Shown: positions 8,128 to 17,822 of the stretch, piece after piece
How the letters are laid out: each line of letters begins with the position of its first letter
Numbering within the stretch: the stretch's first letter is position 1
Assembly: GCA_019637645.1 (NCBI GenBank)
Contig: JAHBVH010000022.1
Span: forward strand, 1-64,000
Direction: 5' to 3'
Source of the DNA: Caldilineaceae bacterium
GTDB taxonomy: Bacteria; Chloroflexota; Anaerolineae; Caldilineales; Caldilineaceae
Length of the DNA: 64,000 nt
Translations under genes and position numbers: made by a program
Notes under the pieces: model-generated
What the model was told of the DNA's origin: nothing
Database searches by the model: none
The model's input: the letters and a program-made list of their open reading frames with translations, nothing else

Positions 8128-9531
8128 ATGCGCAACAATAGTATGATTTCGCTTGTAATTGTGGTCTTGCTGACCTTAGCCGCACTCTATATTGTGCTGC
8201 CGGTCGATCATCCAGCTTGGCTGGAACGGTCGCGTTCTACTGATCCTAACGCACCCCGCGAATTACTGGATCTCCGGTTAGGGTTAGATCTGCGCGGTGG
8301 CACGCAAGTGTTGCTCGATGCGGACCTGCCGGAAGGCCGTACCTTGGCCGAAGGCGATATTAACGCGGCCAAGGCGATTGTTGAGAATCGTGTGAATGGC
8401 TTGGGCGTTGCCGAAGCGGTTGTCCAAGTACAGGGGAGCAATCGGCTCATTGTGGAACTACCCGGGATCAGTAATGCCGATCAAGCAGTCGAAACAATTC
8501 GCTCAACGGGTCAGCTTGAATTTGTCGATCCAGGTGGCAACACATTGGCCTCCGGGATGATCATCAACACCACCAATCACCCCAACGCCGTTGCCAATGC
8601 CCAAAGCGGCATCGCCAGCGGGGATATTTTGCTCTCGGAGATTCCCTATCCAGACCAGATCTTTACAACGGCGATGACAGGCGACGTCTTGGCGAACGCG
8701 ACAGCCGCCCCCAACCAATTTAACCAATGGATCATCAACTTTAGCCTCACCAGTGCGGGCGGGGCGAAATTTCTTGAATATACGCGCAATAACATCGGGC
8801 GGCCCATGGCGATTGTGCTCGATGGGCGTGTGCTTTCAGCACCCGTCATTAATGCGGCGATTGGGGATAGCGGCACGATCGAAGGTAGTTTCACCCAACA
8901 GGATGCCGAATCGTTGGCGATCCAAATGCGCTATGGCGCGTTGCCTGTGCCGCTGATTGTTTCCGATATTCGCACGATTGGGGCTAGCCTTGGTCAAGAT
9001 TCGGTCGATCAAAGTGTGCGCGCCGCCGCGGTTGGGTTGGTCGCCATTTTCATCTTTATGATCACCATCTATCGCCTGCCGGGCCTCATGGCTGTGCTTG
9101 CACTCGTCTGTTATATTTTGTTCAACCTGGCTGTCTACAAGCTGATACCCATCACACTGACTCTACCCGGTATCGCCGGCTTTATCCTCTCGATTGGGAT
9201 GTCACTGGATGCCAACATCCTGGTCTTTGAACGCCTCAAAGAAGAGCTGCGGGTTGGGCGCTCCTTACGCCCGGCGCTAGAATCCGGCTTTGCGCGTGCT
9301 TGGCCCGCGATTTGGGATAGCAACTTGTCAACGATGATCACTTGCGTCGTGCTCTTCTGGTTTGGCAACACCTTTGGGGCGAGCACCGTCAAAGGCTTTG
9401 CGGTCACCTTGGCCATTGGTGTCGGGCTTTCGATGTTCTCCGCGATTTTGATCACCCGCACCTTTATGCGAGCACTTTTTTATAATTCCGATGCAAAGCT
9501 TGCCGAATCGCGCAATTTAATGGGCTACTAA
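8128..9531 (+). CDS. secD: Protein translocase subunit SecD
   Basis: A 467-residue membrane protein. There is one N-terminal helix (about 9-26), then the P1 exported domain with the motif [20 protein letters not shown] near residue 47, and a C-terminal half with five helices including [18 protein letters not shown] and the pore motif [20 protein letters not shown] near 355. SecD with SecF uses the proton gradient to pull secreted proteins out of the SecYEG channel. The length is shorter than E. coli SecD (615) but usual for Gram-positive-like and Chloroflexota forms. It lies under a consensus promoter with secF 12 nt downstream. The ribosome site is weak. Confidence 0.97.
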   Translation: MRNNSMISLVIVVLLTLAALYIVLPVDHPAWLERSRSTDPNAPRELLDLRLGLDLRGGTQVLLDADLPEGRTLAEGDINAAKAIVENRVNGLGVAEAVVQVQGSNRLIVELPGISNADQAVETIRSTGQLEFVDPGGNTLASGMIINTTNHPNAVANAQSGIASGDILLSEIPYPDQIFTTAMTGDVLANATAAPNQFNQWIINFSLTSAGGAKFLEYTRNNIGRPMAIVLDGRVLSAPVINAAIGDSGTIEGSFTQQDAESLAIQMRYGALPVPLIVSDIRTIGASLGQDSVDQSVRAAAVGLVAIFIFMITIYRLPGLMAVLALVCYILFNLAVYKLIPITLTLPGIAGFILSIGMSLDANILVFERLKEELRVGRSLRPALESGFARAWPAIWDSNLSTMITCVVLFWFGNTFGASTVKGFAVTLAIGVGLSMFSAILITRTFMRALFYNSDAKLAESRNLMGY

Positions 9532-9543
9532 AGGAATCTACTC

Positions 9544-10494
9544 ATGTTCAGATTGATGGAACGCCGGGGTTGGTATTTTTTCTTCTCCATTTTATTCATG
9601 TTGCCCGCCATTATCTATATGGCTTGGTCCTTGGCAACCAAAGGTCATTTACTGCCGCTAAGCATCGATTATACGGGTGGTACGCTCTGGGAAATTCAAT
9701 TTAGCGAACCGCAACAGCCGCTGGAAGTGCGCAGCGTCTTCACGGATGCGGGCTACAACGATACATCGGCTTTTACGGTCTCTGATGATCGGACCATTCA
9801 GCTTAAGTTCAAGACCATTTCGGCAGATGAAAAAGCGACTTTACAAGCGGCCTTGCAAGAGCGCTTCGGCAGCTTTGACGAACGCTCCTATCGCAGCATT
9901 GGTCCCACCATGGGGAACGAGGTGAGCCAAGCCGCGGTGATTGCCGTCGCCGTCTCTTCACTTCTCATTCTTGCCTATCTCGCCTTTGCCTTTCGCCAAG
10001 TCACCCATCCCATCCGCTTTGGGATTTGTGCCGTTGTCGCGATTGTTCATGATGTGCTGGTCACCTTATCCTTTGTTTGTATCATGAACTTGGTTGCCGG
10101 TTGGGAGATTGATGCCCTTTTCCTCACGGCAATTTTGACCGTCATCGGCTATAGCGTCAATGACACCATCGTTGTTTTTGACCGGATTCGGGAAAATTAC
10201 AAGCGTTATCGCGGGGAAACGCTCTCCACGATTGCCAATCGCAGCATTATCGAAACGGCGCAACGCTCCTTGGGCACGGGGATGACCAGTATGTTCACCC
10301 TGGTGGCAATTTTGATGTTGGGGGGCGCAACGTTACAGCAATTCGTGGCTATTTTGCTCATCGGCATGGTCTCTGGCACCTATAGCTCGATCTTTAACGC
10401 CACAGCCCTTCTCGTGGCTTGGGATGAACACTCGATTTTCCCCACAAAATCTACGGTTGCACCATCTGGCAATGGTCAAGCCGCATTGGCGTAA
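9544..10494 (+). CDS. secF: Protein translocase subunit SecF
   Basis: A 316-residue partner of Sec[18 protein letters not shown] is the first helix, [17 protein letters not shown] the periplasmic family motif near residue 39, and [26 protein letters not shown] near 200 the counterpart of the SecD pore motif. [21 protein letters not shown] forms part of the last helices. TAAAGGAATCTACTCATG gives a good ribosome site. It is co-transcribed with secD and followed 18 nt later by a strong terminator. Confidence 0.97.
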   Translation: MFRLMERRGWYFFFSILFMLPAIIYMAWSLATKGHLLPLSIDYTGGTLWEIQFSEPQQPLEVRSVFTDAGYNDTSAFTVSDDRTIQLKFKTISADEKATLQAALQERFGSFDERSYRSIGPTMGNEVSQAAVIAVAVSSLLILAYLAFAFRQVTHPIRFGICAVVAIVHDVLVTLSFVCIMNLVAGWEIDALFLTAILTVIGYSVNDTIVVFDRIRENYKRYRGETLSTIANRSIIETAQRSLGTGMTSMFTLVAILMLGGATLQQFVAILLIGMVSGTYSSIFNATALLVAWDEHSIFPTKSTVAPSGNGQAALA

Positions 10495-10511
10495 ATTTTC
10501 AGCTACCCCAC

Positions 10512-10541
10512 ACGGCGAAGCGCAAAGGCTTCGCCGTTTTT
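10512..10541 (+). terminator. Intrinsic terminator of secDF
   Basis: ACGGCGAAGC (10512-10521), loop GCAAAG, GCTTCGCCGT (10528-10537), then TTTTT. A 10-bp perfect GC-rich stem with a U-run. Confidence 0.92.
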
Positions 10542-10614
10542 CGTTTGGCGCTCGAGCACCGATGCACGATCAATAGAACAAAACCGCATTGACCTTAGTA
10601 AAGTAGTCTTACTT

Positions 10615-11604
10615 ATGCAAGCAATTGTCCTAACCGATGAGGGTGTTCGGCTGTGCAACGATTATCCAGATCCGCAGCCAACGCCCCAGGAAGCGCTCAT
10701 TCGTGTACGCCTAGCCGGAGTTTGCGCTACCGATCTGCAATTGATCGCTGGCTACAAAGGCGGCTATCGGGGGATCCTTGGGCATGAGTTTGTCGGCGAT
10801 GTCATTGCCGCGCCTGGGCATCCCCAGTGGGAGGGACAGCGCGTCGTCGGTGAGATCAACCATGGCTGTGGGGTTTGCGAGCTTTGTCAACGGGGCTTGG
10901 GCAAACACTGTCGCCAACGCCAAAGCTTGGGTATTATCAAACGCGATGGGGCCTTTGCAACCTATCTGACATTGCCGGTAGCCAATCTCCATGCCGTGCC
11001 ACCGGAAATGCCTGATGAGGTCGCCGTCTTTACCGAACCAGCGGCAGCCGCCCTCCAGATCCGCGAACAGATATCCATCGCCCCAGACAGCCGAGTCTAT
11101 CTCTTAGGCGACGGGCGCTTGGGCATGCTTGTCGCCCAGGTCATCGCCTTGACGGGCTGTGAATTAACCGTCCTTGGCCGTCATCAAAGCAAGTTAGCCA
11201 TGCTTGCCCAGCTGCCGCACCCCTGGCGTTTGGGTGTCAACACACCCACCTTGCGCGCCGAACTAGCCCAACGCCCAGCCGATATTGTCATCGAAGTGAC
11301 TGGCTCAGCACAGGGGTTTGCCCAAGCCAGTGCCTTAGTGCGTCCAGGCGGGACACTCGTCCTCAAAAGTACTTTTGCCGAGTCGATCCAGGATTTTAAC
11401 CTAAGTCACCTCGTGGTTGACGAAGTGACGGTGATTGGGAGTCGCTGTGGCCCTTTTGCTCCTGCCCTCCGTCTGCTCAACAGCAACTTGCTTCAGGTAC
11501 GCCAACTGATCCAAGCACATTATCCCCTAGCACAAGGCGTGGACGCCCTGGCCCACGCCAGCCGCAGAGGCGTGCTCAAAGTCCTGCTCCAACCGATGGG
11601 CTGA
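10615..11604 (+). CDS. Zinc-dependent alcohol dehydrogenase (MDR family)
   Basis: A 329-residue medium-chain dehydrogenase. The catalytic zinc ligands appear as Cys in VCATDLQLIAGYKGG (about 37) and His-Glu in GHEFVGDV (about 58). The structural zinc site is CGVCELCQRGLGKHC, four cysteines near residues 84-98. The NAD(P)-binding domain begins around VYLLGDGRLGMLVAQVIAL; the usual GxGxxG is GDGRLG here. These enzymes oxidise alcohols or polyols; close relatives act on threonine, sorbitol or formaldehyde, and the substrate cannot be settled. It stands alone between the secDF terminator and a separately promoted carboxypeptidase gene. Confidence 0.88.
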   Translation: MQAIVLTDEGVRLCNDYPDPQPTPQEALIRVRLAGVCATDLQLIAGYKGGYRGILGHEFVGDVIAAPGHPQWEGQRVVGEINHGCGVCELCQRGLGKHCRQRQSLGIIKRDGAFATYLTLPVANLHAVPPEMPDEVAVFTEPAAAALQIREQISIAPDSRVYLLGDGRLGMLVAQVIALTGCELTVLGRHQSKLAMLAQLPHPWRLGVNTPTLRAELAQRPADIVIEVTGSAQGFAQASALVRPGGTLVLKSTFAESIQDFNLSHLVVDEVTVIGSRCGPFAPALRLLNSNLLQVRQLIQAHYPLAQGVDALAHASRRGVLKVLLQPMG

Positions 11605-11665
11605 TTTTCTGTTCTTGGGAGCAGATCATTCGTTTGCCAACAGCCTGCCCCTCTTGATCAGAAGC

Positions 11666-11694
11666 TTGACGTGACTATCAAATATCGGTAGAAT
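11666..11694 (+). promoter_or_regulatory. Promoter for the D,D-carboxypeptidase / rluB pair
   Basis: TTGACG (11666-11671), 17-nt spacer, TAGAAT (11689-11694): five of six consensus bases in each box. Predicted start near 11701, about 60 nt before the first possible ATG. Confidence 0.65.
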
Positions 11695-11762
11695 GCATCC
11701 ATGTAACGCAACTAGAAGCTGCTGGCCCTGCCATAATCCCAGATGGCTGGAAGCTGGTTTCC

Positions 11763-12959
11763 ATGCCTGCCACGGCGCAACGACAGCACAATCTCCAATC
11801 TGAATTTATCCATACCATGCTGACTGACTGTATACCGATCCAACCAGCGCGCATGAAGCTCCTCCTTTGCTGGGGCCTAGGTTTCTTGATGCTACCCTTT
11901 CTCACTGGTTTTGGCCCCCCGCAGCTCGTGGATCGGATCTATGTTCCCACCCAACGCGTTGGGGTAGGTGAATTGCAACAGCGCAGCCAGCTCTTGCCCC
12001 CTATTTCGGCAGAAGCCTATTTGCTCTATGACGTAGATGCCAACCAAGTACTGCTGGAACAGAACAGTACGGTCGCGCTGGCACCCGCGAGCTTAACCAA
12101 ATTGATGACCGCGCTCCTGGTGCTCGAACAAGCGGATCTCAGCGCGACCGTCGTCATCCAAGGCAGTGACTTGGTGGGCGGCGCGACAATGGGCTTACAA
12201 ATTGGCGAGACCTTGACGGTTGAACAACTGCTTTGGGGGTTGCTTATCCCCAGCGGGAATGATGCGGCAACCGCGCTCGCGCGCCATGTGGGCGGCACAG
12301 TAGAGGGCTTTGTCACCGCCATGAATGAACGAGCCCAACAGCTTGGCCTGACGGCAACGCACTTTATCAACCCCCATGGCCTAGATGCAGCTGGACACAC
12401 CAGCAGTGCGGCAGATCTACTCCAGATCACGCAGCAAGTATGGCGCTATCCACTTTTCCGTCAGATTGTTGCCGTCGCAGAGACGCGCATCGCCGGCCAC
12501 ACACTACGCAATACGAATGAATTATTGGCGGTCGATACCCGGGTCAACGGCGTCAAGACTGGGACGACCGATCTAGCTGGAGAATGTCTGGTCGCGGGCA
12601 TTCAACAAGATGGACACCAGATCTTTGCCATTGTCTTGAAGAGTCGCGATCGCTATGCGGATATTCAGACCCTGTACGCGCGCTACACAGCCAGCTACAC
12701 TTGGTTCGACAGCCAACACGACGAACTAACCGTGCTCAACCGACTCTACACTGCCGATGCGACCACTTGGTATCTTCGTCCCGAAGGAACGCCGCTGGCG
12801 TGGCTGATCCGCACCGCCGATCGCGCCCGCCTCCGCAGCTTTCGGCGGCTCCATTTACCAAGCACAGCGCAAGCCTGGCAATCGGGTATGCCGGTTGGTG
12901 TGTTAGAATGGTGGCTAGATGATGAGGTAATCGGGATGCAGCCATTAGTGCTGTGGTAA
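11763..12959 (+). CDS. D-alanyl-D-alanine carboxypeptidase (PBP5/6 type, S11)
   Basis: The three active-site motifs of the S11 family are all present, counting from ATG 11763: SLTK at 110-113 (nucleophile Ser110, Lys113), SGN at 164-166 and KTG at 265-267. The enzyme trims the terminal D-alanine from peptidoglycan stem peptides outside the membrane. A hydrophobic segment MKLLLCWGLGFLMLPFLTGF sits at 31-50, so from ATG 11763 the protein has a cytoplasmic lead-in, while ATG 11853 would make it a plain signal peptide. GGAAG 9-10 nt before 11763 gives that start the better ribosome site. The C-terminal 100 residues form a beta-rich extension. rluB follows after 9 nt. Confidence 0.88.
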   Translation: MPATAQRQHNLQSEFIHTMLTDCIPIQPARMKLLLCWGLGFLMLPFLTGFGPPQLVDRIYVPTQRVGVGELQQRSQLLPPISAEAYLLYDVDANQVLLEQNSTVALAPASLTKLMTALLVLEQADLSATVVIQGSDLVGGATMGLQIGETLTVEQLLWGLLIPSGNDAATALARHVGGTVEGFVTAMNERAQQLGLTATHFINPHGLDAAGHTSSAADLLQITQQVWRYPLFRQIVAVAETRIAGHTLRNTNELLAVDTRVNGVKTGTTDLAGECLVAGIQQDGHQIFAIVLKSRDRYADIQTLYARYTASYTWFDSQHDELTVLNRLYTADATTWYLRPEGTPLAWLIRTADRARLRSFRRLHLPSTAQAWQSGMPVGVLEWWLDDEVIGMQPLVLW

Positions 12960-12968
12960 AGGACACTT

Positions 12969-13928
12969 ATGCGGGAAGAACGTTTACAAAAAGTATTAGC
13001 CGCGGCTGGCGTGGCCAGTCGGCGCGCTTGCGAAGAGCTGATTGCCGAAGGCCGTGTCAAGGTCAACGGCCAAGTGGTAACTGAATTGGGCACCAAGGTT
13101 GATCCCAGCAATGTACAGATTCAGGTCGATGGCAAGCCCGTTCATATGAGCAAACGTCACCAATACGTCAAGTTGCACAAACCACGTGGGATACTCAGTG
13201 ATATTGGGGGCGACACCGGTGACCGTGAGACGGTGGCCAATCTATTGCCGCCCGATAGCCACCGTCTCTTCCCCGTTGGCCGTCTCGATCTGCACAGCGA
13301 AGGGTTGATGCTCTTGACCGATGACGGCGAGCTAGCCCACAAGCTGACCCACCCGCGCTATGAACATACCAAGACCTACTATGTCTTGGTCGAAACAAGA
13401 CCCACCGATCTAGCGTTGAACCAGCTTCGCCAGGGCATTGATCTACCAGAAGGGCGCACAGCACCAGCCGCAGTTCGGGTGGTCAATCAGCTGCCGGCTG
13501 AGTTAAAGCTTAGCAAAGGCCCCATGGAGGGCGTCTGGCTCGAAATCATCTTGCGCGAAGGCAAAAAACGGCAGATTCGCCACATGACGGCGGCGGTGGG
13601 CTATCCAACCTTGCGGCTCGTGCGGTGGGCGATTGGTCCCTTAACCCTTGGCGATGTAAAGCTGCGTGAAGTACGCCACCTATCCCAGCGCGAGGTAGCA
13701 GCCTTGCGGACATTGGTTGGGCTTGCCCAATTGCCCAATAGCCAACGGTCCACAGCACCATCGGGTTCACCTTCAGCACGGGCCCGGACGCCGAACCGCC
13801 GGGCGCCGCGCAGCCCAGGCAGCCGCACGACCACCAGTCGTAATCTCGGTCAGCGGCCAAGACCGTCAACCGCCAAACGGGGTGAGCCGCGACGTAGCGG
13901 CAACGGTGGGCGCGCTAAGGGTAACTAA
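12969..13928 (+). CDS. rluB: 23S rRNA pseudouridine synthase, RluB/RsuA type
   Basis: A 319-residue enzyme. An S4 RNA-binding domain comes first (RLQKVLAAAGVASRRACEELI to about residue 60), then the RsuA/RluB catalytic domain with the invariant motif FPVGRLDLHSEGLMLLTDDG near 100-118; its Asp (GRLD) is the nucleophile. GKKRQIRHMTAAVGYPTLRL near 198 is the second family signature. It converts a uridine in 23S rRNA helix 89 (RluB) or 16S (RsuA); RluB is the better guess by length and tail. The last 70 residues are a basic Ser/Arg/Pro-rich tail of the kind seen in RluB. It lies 9 nt after the carboxypeptidase gene and probably shares its promoter. Confidence 0.88.
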   Translation: MREERLQKVLAAAGVASRRACEELIAEGRVKVNGQVVTELGTKVDPSNVQIQVDGKPVHMSKRHQYVKLHKPRGILSDIGGDTGDRETVANLLPPDSHRLFPVGRLDLHSEGLMLLTDDGELAHKLTHPRYEHTKTYYVLVETRPTDLALNQLRQGIDLPEGRTAPAAVRVVNQLPAELKLSKGPMEGVWLEIILREGKKRQIRHMTAAVGYPTLRLVRWAIGPLTLGDVKLREVRHLSQREVAALRTLVGLAQLPNSQRSTAPSGSPSARARTPNRRAPRSPGSRTTTSRNLGQRPRPSTAKRGEPRRSGNGGRAKGN

Positions 13929-14075
13929 GGTAGAGACATCGCCCGAATGAACGTTAAGGAAGTAAAGCGGTAAACCGGCAGGCCATGGTTGAAACCAGCG
14001 CCTGCTCGCGGCAAGCTGCGCGCAAGCGCACTGGGGTGGTAATCTTCATAACTTTTTCCTAGAATTTGGAACTCT

Positions 14076-14891
14076 ATGCAAAGCGCACCCAATTTGTTTG
14101 GTGAGGAAGCGGACAAGGGATTGGACGAACAAGCAGTGGCAGGATTGGCTGCGATTCGGCTTCTTCAACCGGCCATCATTACAATTGATGGACCTGCTGC
14201 CGCTGGCAAGAGCACAATTGGCTACCAATTGGCCCAACTGATCAACTATCTATATTTTGATACAGGGATTATGTATCGGGCGGTCACCTATGCCGCGATT
14301 CAGCGTGGACTCGATCTGCACAATGCCGAACTCATCGGCCACTTGGCCCAAACGATTCAGATTGATATTACGCCAGCTCCCCCAGAGCAAGCCCACAACA
14401 GTTTTGTGCTTGTCTATGTCGATCAGCAAGAGGTGACAGGACACTTGCGCACCCCTGCTGTGGATCGCACGGTCTCCATTGTCAGTGCTTATCCAGCTGT
14501 ACGTGAAGCGCTCAGTGCGCAACAACGCCGGATCGCGCACCACTATGGCAGTGGCAAAGGCGACTGCCTGGGCATTGTCATGGTAGGCCGTGATATTGGC
14601 ACTGTTGTGCTGCCGGACGCCCAATTCAAAATTTATATGGAAGCCTCCATTGCCGAACGGGCGCGGCGGCGCTATGACGAACTGCACGACAAAGGCAAGC
14701 AAGTTACCCTTGCCCAGATTACGGAAGAATTGCAGCAACGCGATAAATTGGATAGTGAACGAGCCCATTCACCCTTGCGCCCTGCCGACGATGCTCGGCT
14801 CATTGATACATCGGCCTTATCGACCGATGAAGTGATCCATGCGATTCTAGCAGCGGCTTATCAAACGCTCCCTGCCCCTAAGCCCGAATAA
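14076..14891 (+). CDS. cmk: Cytidylate kinase
   Basis: A 271-residue (d)CMP kinase. The P-loop GPAAAGKST is at residues 39-47, YLYFDTGIMYRAVTYAA follows as the NMP-binding region, and VMVGRDIGTVVLPDAQFKIYMEASIAERARRRYDEL is the family's signature in the C-terminal half. The LID-side arginine pair and RDKLDSERAHSPLRPADDA, with LIDTSALSTDEV at the end, complete the fold. It phosphorylates CMP and dCMP with ATP. The first 30 residues have no counterpart in the usual 220-residue enzyme, and the true start may be later, although no better one is obvious. The 147-nt gap upstream shows nothing assignable. Confidence 0.92.
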   Translation: MQSAPNLFGEEADKGLDEQAVAGLAAIRLLQPAIITIDGPAAAGKSTIGYQLAQLINYLYFDTGIMYRAVTYAAIQRGLDLHNAELIGHLAQTIQIDITPAPPEQAHNSFVLVYVDQQEVTGHLRTPAVDRTVSIVSAYPAVREALSAQQRRIAHHYGSGKGDCLGIVMVGRDIGTVVLPDAQFKIYMEASIAERARRRYDELHDKGKQVTLAQITEELQQRDKLDSERAHSPLRPADDARLIDTSALSTDEVIHAILAAAYQTLPAPKPE

Positions 14892-15040
14892 GCCAGCGTC
14901 TCCCCAGCCAAGGAAGCTTTAGGGCACGGCCCACGACTGAAAGCATGGCAGAAAAGGTCCCCGTGAAACGCTCACTGCTATGCCTAACATGTGGGTATGC
15001 GCCCATTCATGCAAGCGAGAAACCGAGTACGATAGGAACC

Positions 15041-16015
15041 ATGACCGAGAATTGTCTGACGCGCGATCAACAACTGGAACTCTATTACTGGATGCGCCTT
15101 ACCCGCACCTTAGATGAGATGGCCGTTGCCCTTTGGAAACAAGGACGCGGGGTGGGCGGCATGTTTAGCCAGCGCGGCCACGAAGCCATTAGCGTTGGCA
15201 CCGGCTATGCACTTGGTCCGCATGATGTAGTCGCCCCGATGCACCGCGATCACGGGTGCTACATGCTGCGTGGGCTAACCCCGCGGCGCATTATGGGCAA
15301 TTTGCTCGGCCGCGCGACGGGCGTCAGTCGTGGCCGCGATGCCAATATGCACGGGGTGGGCGATCTCAACCTCAACCTCATTGGCTTTATTAGCCATCTG
15401 CCGCATTCTCTCCCCGTGGCGCTGGGGGCAGCCATGAGCTTTCGCTACCGCGGGGAACCGCGCGTTGCCATGACTTATGTAGGCGATGGCTCGACCAGTG
15501 AAGGACTCTTTCACGAAACGCTAAACCTCGCTTCCATCTTTCGCGCCCCCTATCTATTGATTGTGGAAAACAATCAGTATGCCTACTCAACGCCACTTGA
15601 CCAGCAAATGAATATTGAACACCTGGCCGACCGGGCGGCAGCCTATGGGATTCCGGGCGTCATTGTCGACGGCAATGACGTAGAAGCGGTCTACCAAGTG
15701 ACCAAAGAGTATGTCGAACGGGCACGCGCCGGGGGTGGCCCCGCTTTGATCGAAGCCAAAACCATGCGGATGATGGGCCACGCCATCCATGATGGCGCCG
15801 AGTATGTCCCGCGTGAATTGCTGGCAGAATGGGAACGCCGCGATCCGGTTATCACCTATGAGGAGCGCTTGATCCAGCAGGGGATCGCGGATCAGGTGGA
15901 GATCGACGAGCTCAAACAGCGCTGTACGGTCGAGATCACCGACGCCATCCACCATGCCGAAAACAGCCCCTTTCCGGATGCTGCCACTGTGACCGAAGGA
16001 GTCTACGCGCCATGA
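15041..16015 (+). CDS. pdhA: 2-oxoacid dehydrogenase E1 component, alpha subunit
   Basis: A 324-residue thiamine-diphosphate enzyme subunit. VGGMFSQRGHEAISVGTGYAL near residue 35 and APMHRDHGCYMLRG follow the pyruvate/branched-chain E1 alpha pattern. The ThDP/Mg motif is GDGSTSEGLFHETLNLASIF, ending with VENNQYAYSTP. With the beta subunit it decarboxylates a 2-oxoacid and passes the acyl group to lipoate. Pyruvate, acetoin and branched-chain oxoacid enzymes are hard to separate at this level. The frame is open to 14945, but the residues before MTENCLTRDQQLELYYWMRL look non-homologous and AGGA lies 6 nt before ATG 15041. Its stop overlaps the start of the beta subunit (ATGA). Confidence 0.88.
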   Translation: MTENCLTRDQQLELYYWMRLTRTLDEMAVALWKQGRGVGGMFSQRGHEAISVGTGYALGPHDVVAPMHRDHGCYMLRGLTPRRIMGNLLGRATGVSRGRDANMHGVGDLNLNLIGFISHLPHSLPVALGAAMSFRYRGEPRVAMTYVGDGSTSEGLFHETLNLASIFRAPYLLIVENNQYAYSTPLDQQMNIEHLADRAAAYGIPGVIVDGNDVEAVYQVTKEYVERARAGGGPALIEAKTMRMMGHAIHDGAEYVPRELLAEWERRDPVITYEERLIQQGIADQVEIDELKQRCTVEITDAIHHAENSPFPDAATVTEGVYAP

Positions 16016-17043
16016 GTACGGGTTCCAATTTTGGCTTTGCCGAAGTCGAACAGAGCACTGACGAAAGTCGTCAGCTTACCTACATTGCGGCCATTAGCGA
16101 AGCCTTGCGCGAAGAGATGGCGCGCGATCCCAACGTATTGATGATGGGCGAGGACATTGCGGGCTCCTTTGGGGGGGCCTTTAAGGTGACCAAAGGCTTT
16201 GAAGAGCAATTTGGTGCGCGCCGCGTCATGAATATGCCCATGGCCGAGTTAGGCTTTGTTGGCATGGCCACCGGCATGGCGCTCATGGGGCTACGTCCGG
16301 TGATCGAAATGCAATTTGCCGATTTTATTACGTCGGCCTTTGATAGCATTGTCCAATATGCCGCCACCAACTACTACCGTTGGCAAGGCGCGGTTCCTTG
16401 GGTGATCCGTGCTCCGAGTGATGGGGGCTTGCGTTCTGGGCCATTCCATAGCCAAAATCCAGAAGCCTGGTTTGCCCATGCCCCAGGGCTCAAGGTCGTC
16501 GCGCCGGCCACCCCCGCCGATGCGAAAGGGCTCATGGTGGCGGCCATCCGCGACAATAACCCAGTCATCTATTTTGAGGCCAAACCCCTTTATCGTTCAA
16601 GCAAGGGCTATGTCCCGGCGGGTGACTATGTGGTGCCCATTGGCGAAGCCAAGTTGGTGCACCAGGGAGCAGATCTCTCGATCATCACCTATGGGGCGCA
16701 AGTGCGCGAGGCACTAGCCGCGGCGGAACGCTTGGCCGACGAGGGCATCCACGCGGATGTACTCGATCTCCGCACGATCAAACCACTAGACACCGCGGCG
16801 ATCCTCACCACCGCCCGCAAGACGGGCAAGGTGTTAATCGTCCACTCCGCGACTCAATTATTGGGTGTCGGGGCGGAAGTGGCTTCGCTGATTGCCGATC
16901 AAGCCTTTGAATGGCTTGACGCACCGGTCCGGCGCTTGGGTGGCTTGGATGTCCCAGTGCCCTTTAGCCCCACTTTGGAAGATGCCTATCGGCCTAGTGC
17001 GGAGAAGATTTACCAGATTGCGCAAGAGTTGGCTGTGTTTTAG
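16012..17043 (+). CDS. pdhB: 2-oxoacid dehydrogenase E1 component, beta subunit
   Basis: A 343-residue transketolase-like partner of the preceding gene. LTYIAAISEALREEMARDPN begins the pyrimidine-binding domain; VLMMGEDIAGSFGGAFKVTKGFEEQFG near residue 45 and MPMAELGFVGMATGMALMGL carry the catalytic glutamate region. The transketolase C-terminal domain starts near 215 (SIITYGAQVREALAAAERLADEG). The start overlaps the alpha-subunit stop by 4 nt, so the two are translationally coupled. No E2 or E3 gene follows. The TAG stop overlaps the first unit of a 14-bp tandem repeat. Confidence 0.92.
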   Translation: MSTGSNFGFAEVEQSTDESRQLTYIAAISEALREEMARDPNVLMMGEDIAGSFGGAFKVTKGFEEQFGARRVMNMPMAELGFVGMATGMALMGLRPVIEMQFADFITSAFDSIVQYAATNYYRWQGAVPWVIRAPSDGGLRSGPFHSQNPEAWFAHAPGLKVVAPATPADAKGLMVAAIRDNNPVIYFEAKPLYRSSKGYVPAGDYVVPIGEAKLVHQGADLSIITYGAQVREALAAAERLADEGIHADVLDLRTIKPLDTAAILTTARKTGKVLIVHSATQLLGVGAEVASLIADQAFEWLDAPVRRLGGLDVPVPFSPTLEDAYRPSAEKIYQIAQELAVF

Positions 17044-17084
17044 GACAGAGGGTAGAGGACAGAGGGTAGAGGACAGAGGGTAGA
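17043..17084. repeat. Three perfect 14-bp tandem repeats
   Basis: GGACAGAGGGTAGA occurs three times head to tail (17043-17056, 17057-17070, 17071-17084) between pdhB and the Nudix gene; the first G is the last base of the pdhB stop codon. The unit length equals that of the repeats at 5657 and 46312, with a different sequence. Confidence 0.92.
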
Positions 17085-17099
17085 AGGCGGTATGAGCGG

Positions 17100-17822
17100 A
17101 TGGGGATGAAATTGGCGACGCTTTGTTATGTGCGGCAGGCGGGCAAGACGCTGATGTTGCATCGCATTAAAAAAGCGAATGACATGCATGCGGGCAAGTG
17201 GAACGGCCTGGGCGGTAAGTTATTACCAGGGGAAACACCGGAGCAGTGTGCCATCCGCGAAGTGCAGGAAGAGAGTGGCTTGACGCTGATCGAGCCTGTG
17301 CTGCGAGGGATCATTACCTTTCCCGGCTTTCGTCAGGTCAAGGAGAGTTCCCCAGAGGGTGAGTTGCTAACCCTCGAAGATTGGTACTGTTTTCTCTTTG
17401 TCAGCAATACCTTTACTGGCGAGCTGATCGATTCACCCGAGGGCCAGTTGGCGTGGATCGCAGACGAGGTGCTCTTTGATCTACCGCTGTGGGAAGGGGA
17501 TCGCGTCTTTATGCGTTGGCTGGATCAGGACGGCTTTTTCTCGGGCTCTTTTCGCTATGTTAATGGCGTGCTCCAAGGGCATGAAGTGGTCTTTTATTCG
17601 CCTACCGGTGTTATCACCGCGGCCAACCAACTTGCTCCGCTAGCGCCCCCCAACGCGGCCGCCATCACCGACAGCAGCCACAGCGAGGTGAAGGCCGCCC
17701 CCTATCGATACCAGGCAAGCGAAGATAGCTACTGTTGGATGTGTCAAGGATCGGTGATCAAGCGCCACTGTAAAATTGTCTGCCAGGTTTGTGGCTTTAC
17801 GCGCGATTGCAGTGATCCCTAG
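17100..17822 (+). CDS. Nudix hydrolase with C-terminal zinc ribbon
   Basis: A 240-residue protein. The N-terminal Nudix domain resembles MutT/8-oxo-dGTPase: LMLHRIKKANDMHAGKWNGL leads into the complete Nudix box GGKLLPGETPEQCAIREVQEESGL at about 37-61, with the metal-binding REvqEE intact. GEWLIDSPEGQLAWI-like residues follow (near 110-125). After a variable linker a zinc-ribbon motif closes the protein: Cys212, Cys215, Cys228, Cys231 within CWMCQGSVIKRHCKIVCQVC. The ribbon is not part of ordinary MutT proteins and may bind nucleic acid or a partner. ATG 17100 and ATG 17106 are both possible. Substrate cannot be assigned. Confidence 0.85.
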   Translation: MGMKLATLCYVRQAGKTLMLHRIKKANDMHAGKWNGLGGKLLPGETPEQCAIREVQEESGLTLIEPVLRGIITFPGFRQVKESSPEGELLTLEDWYCFLFVSNTFTGELIDSPEGQLAWIADEVLFDLPLWEGDRVFMRWLDQDGFFSGSFRYVNGVLQGHEVVFYSPTGVITAANQLAPLAPPNAAAITDSSHSEVKAAPYRYQASEDSYCWMCQGSVIKRHCKIVCQVCGFTRDCSDP

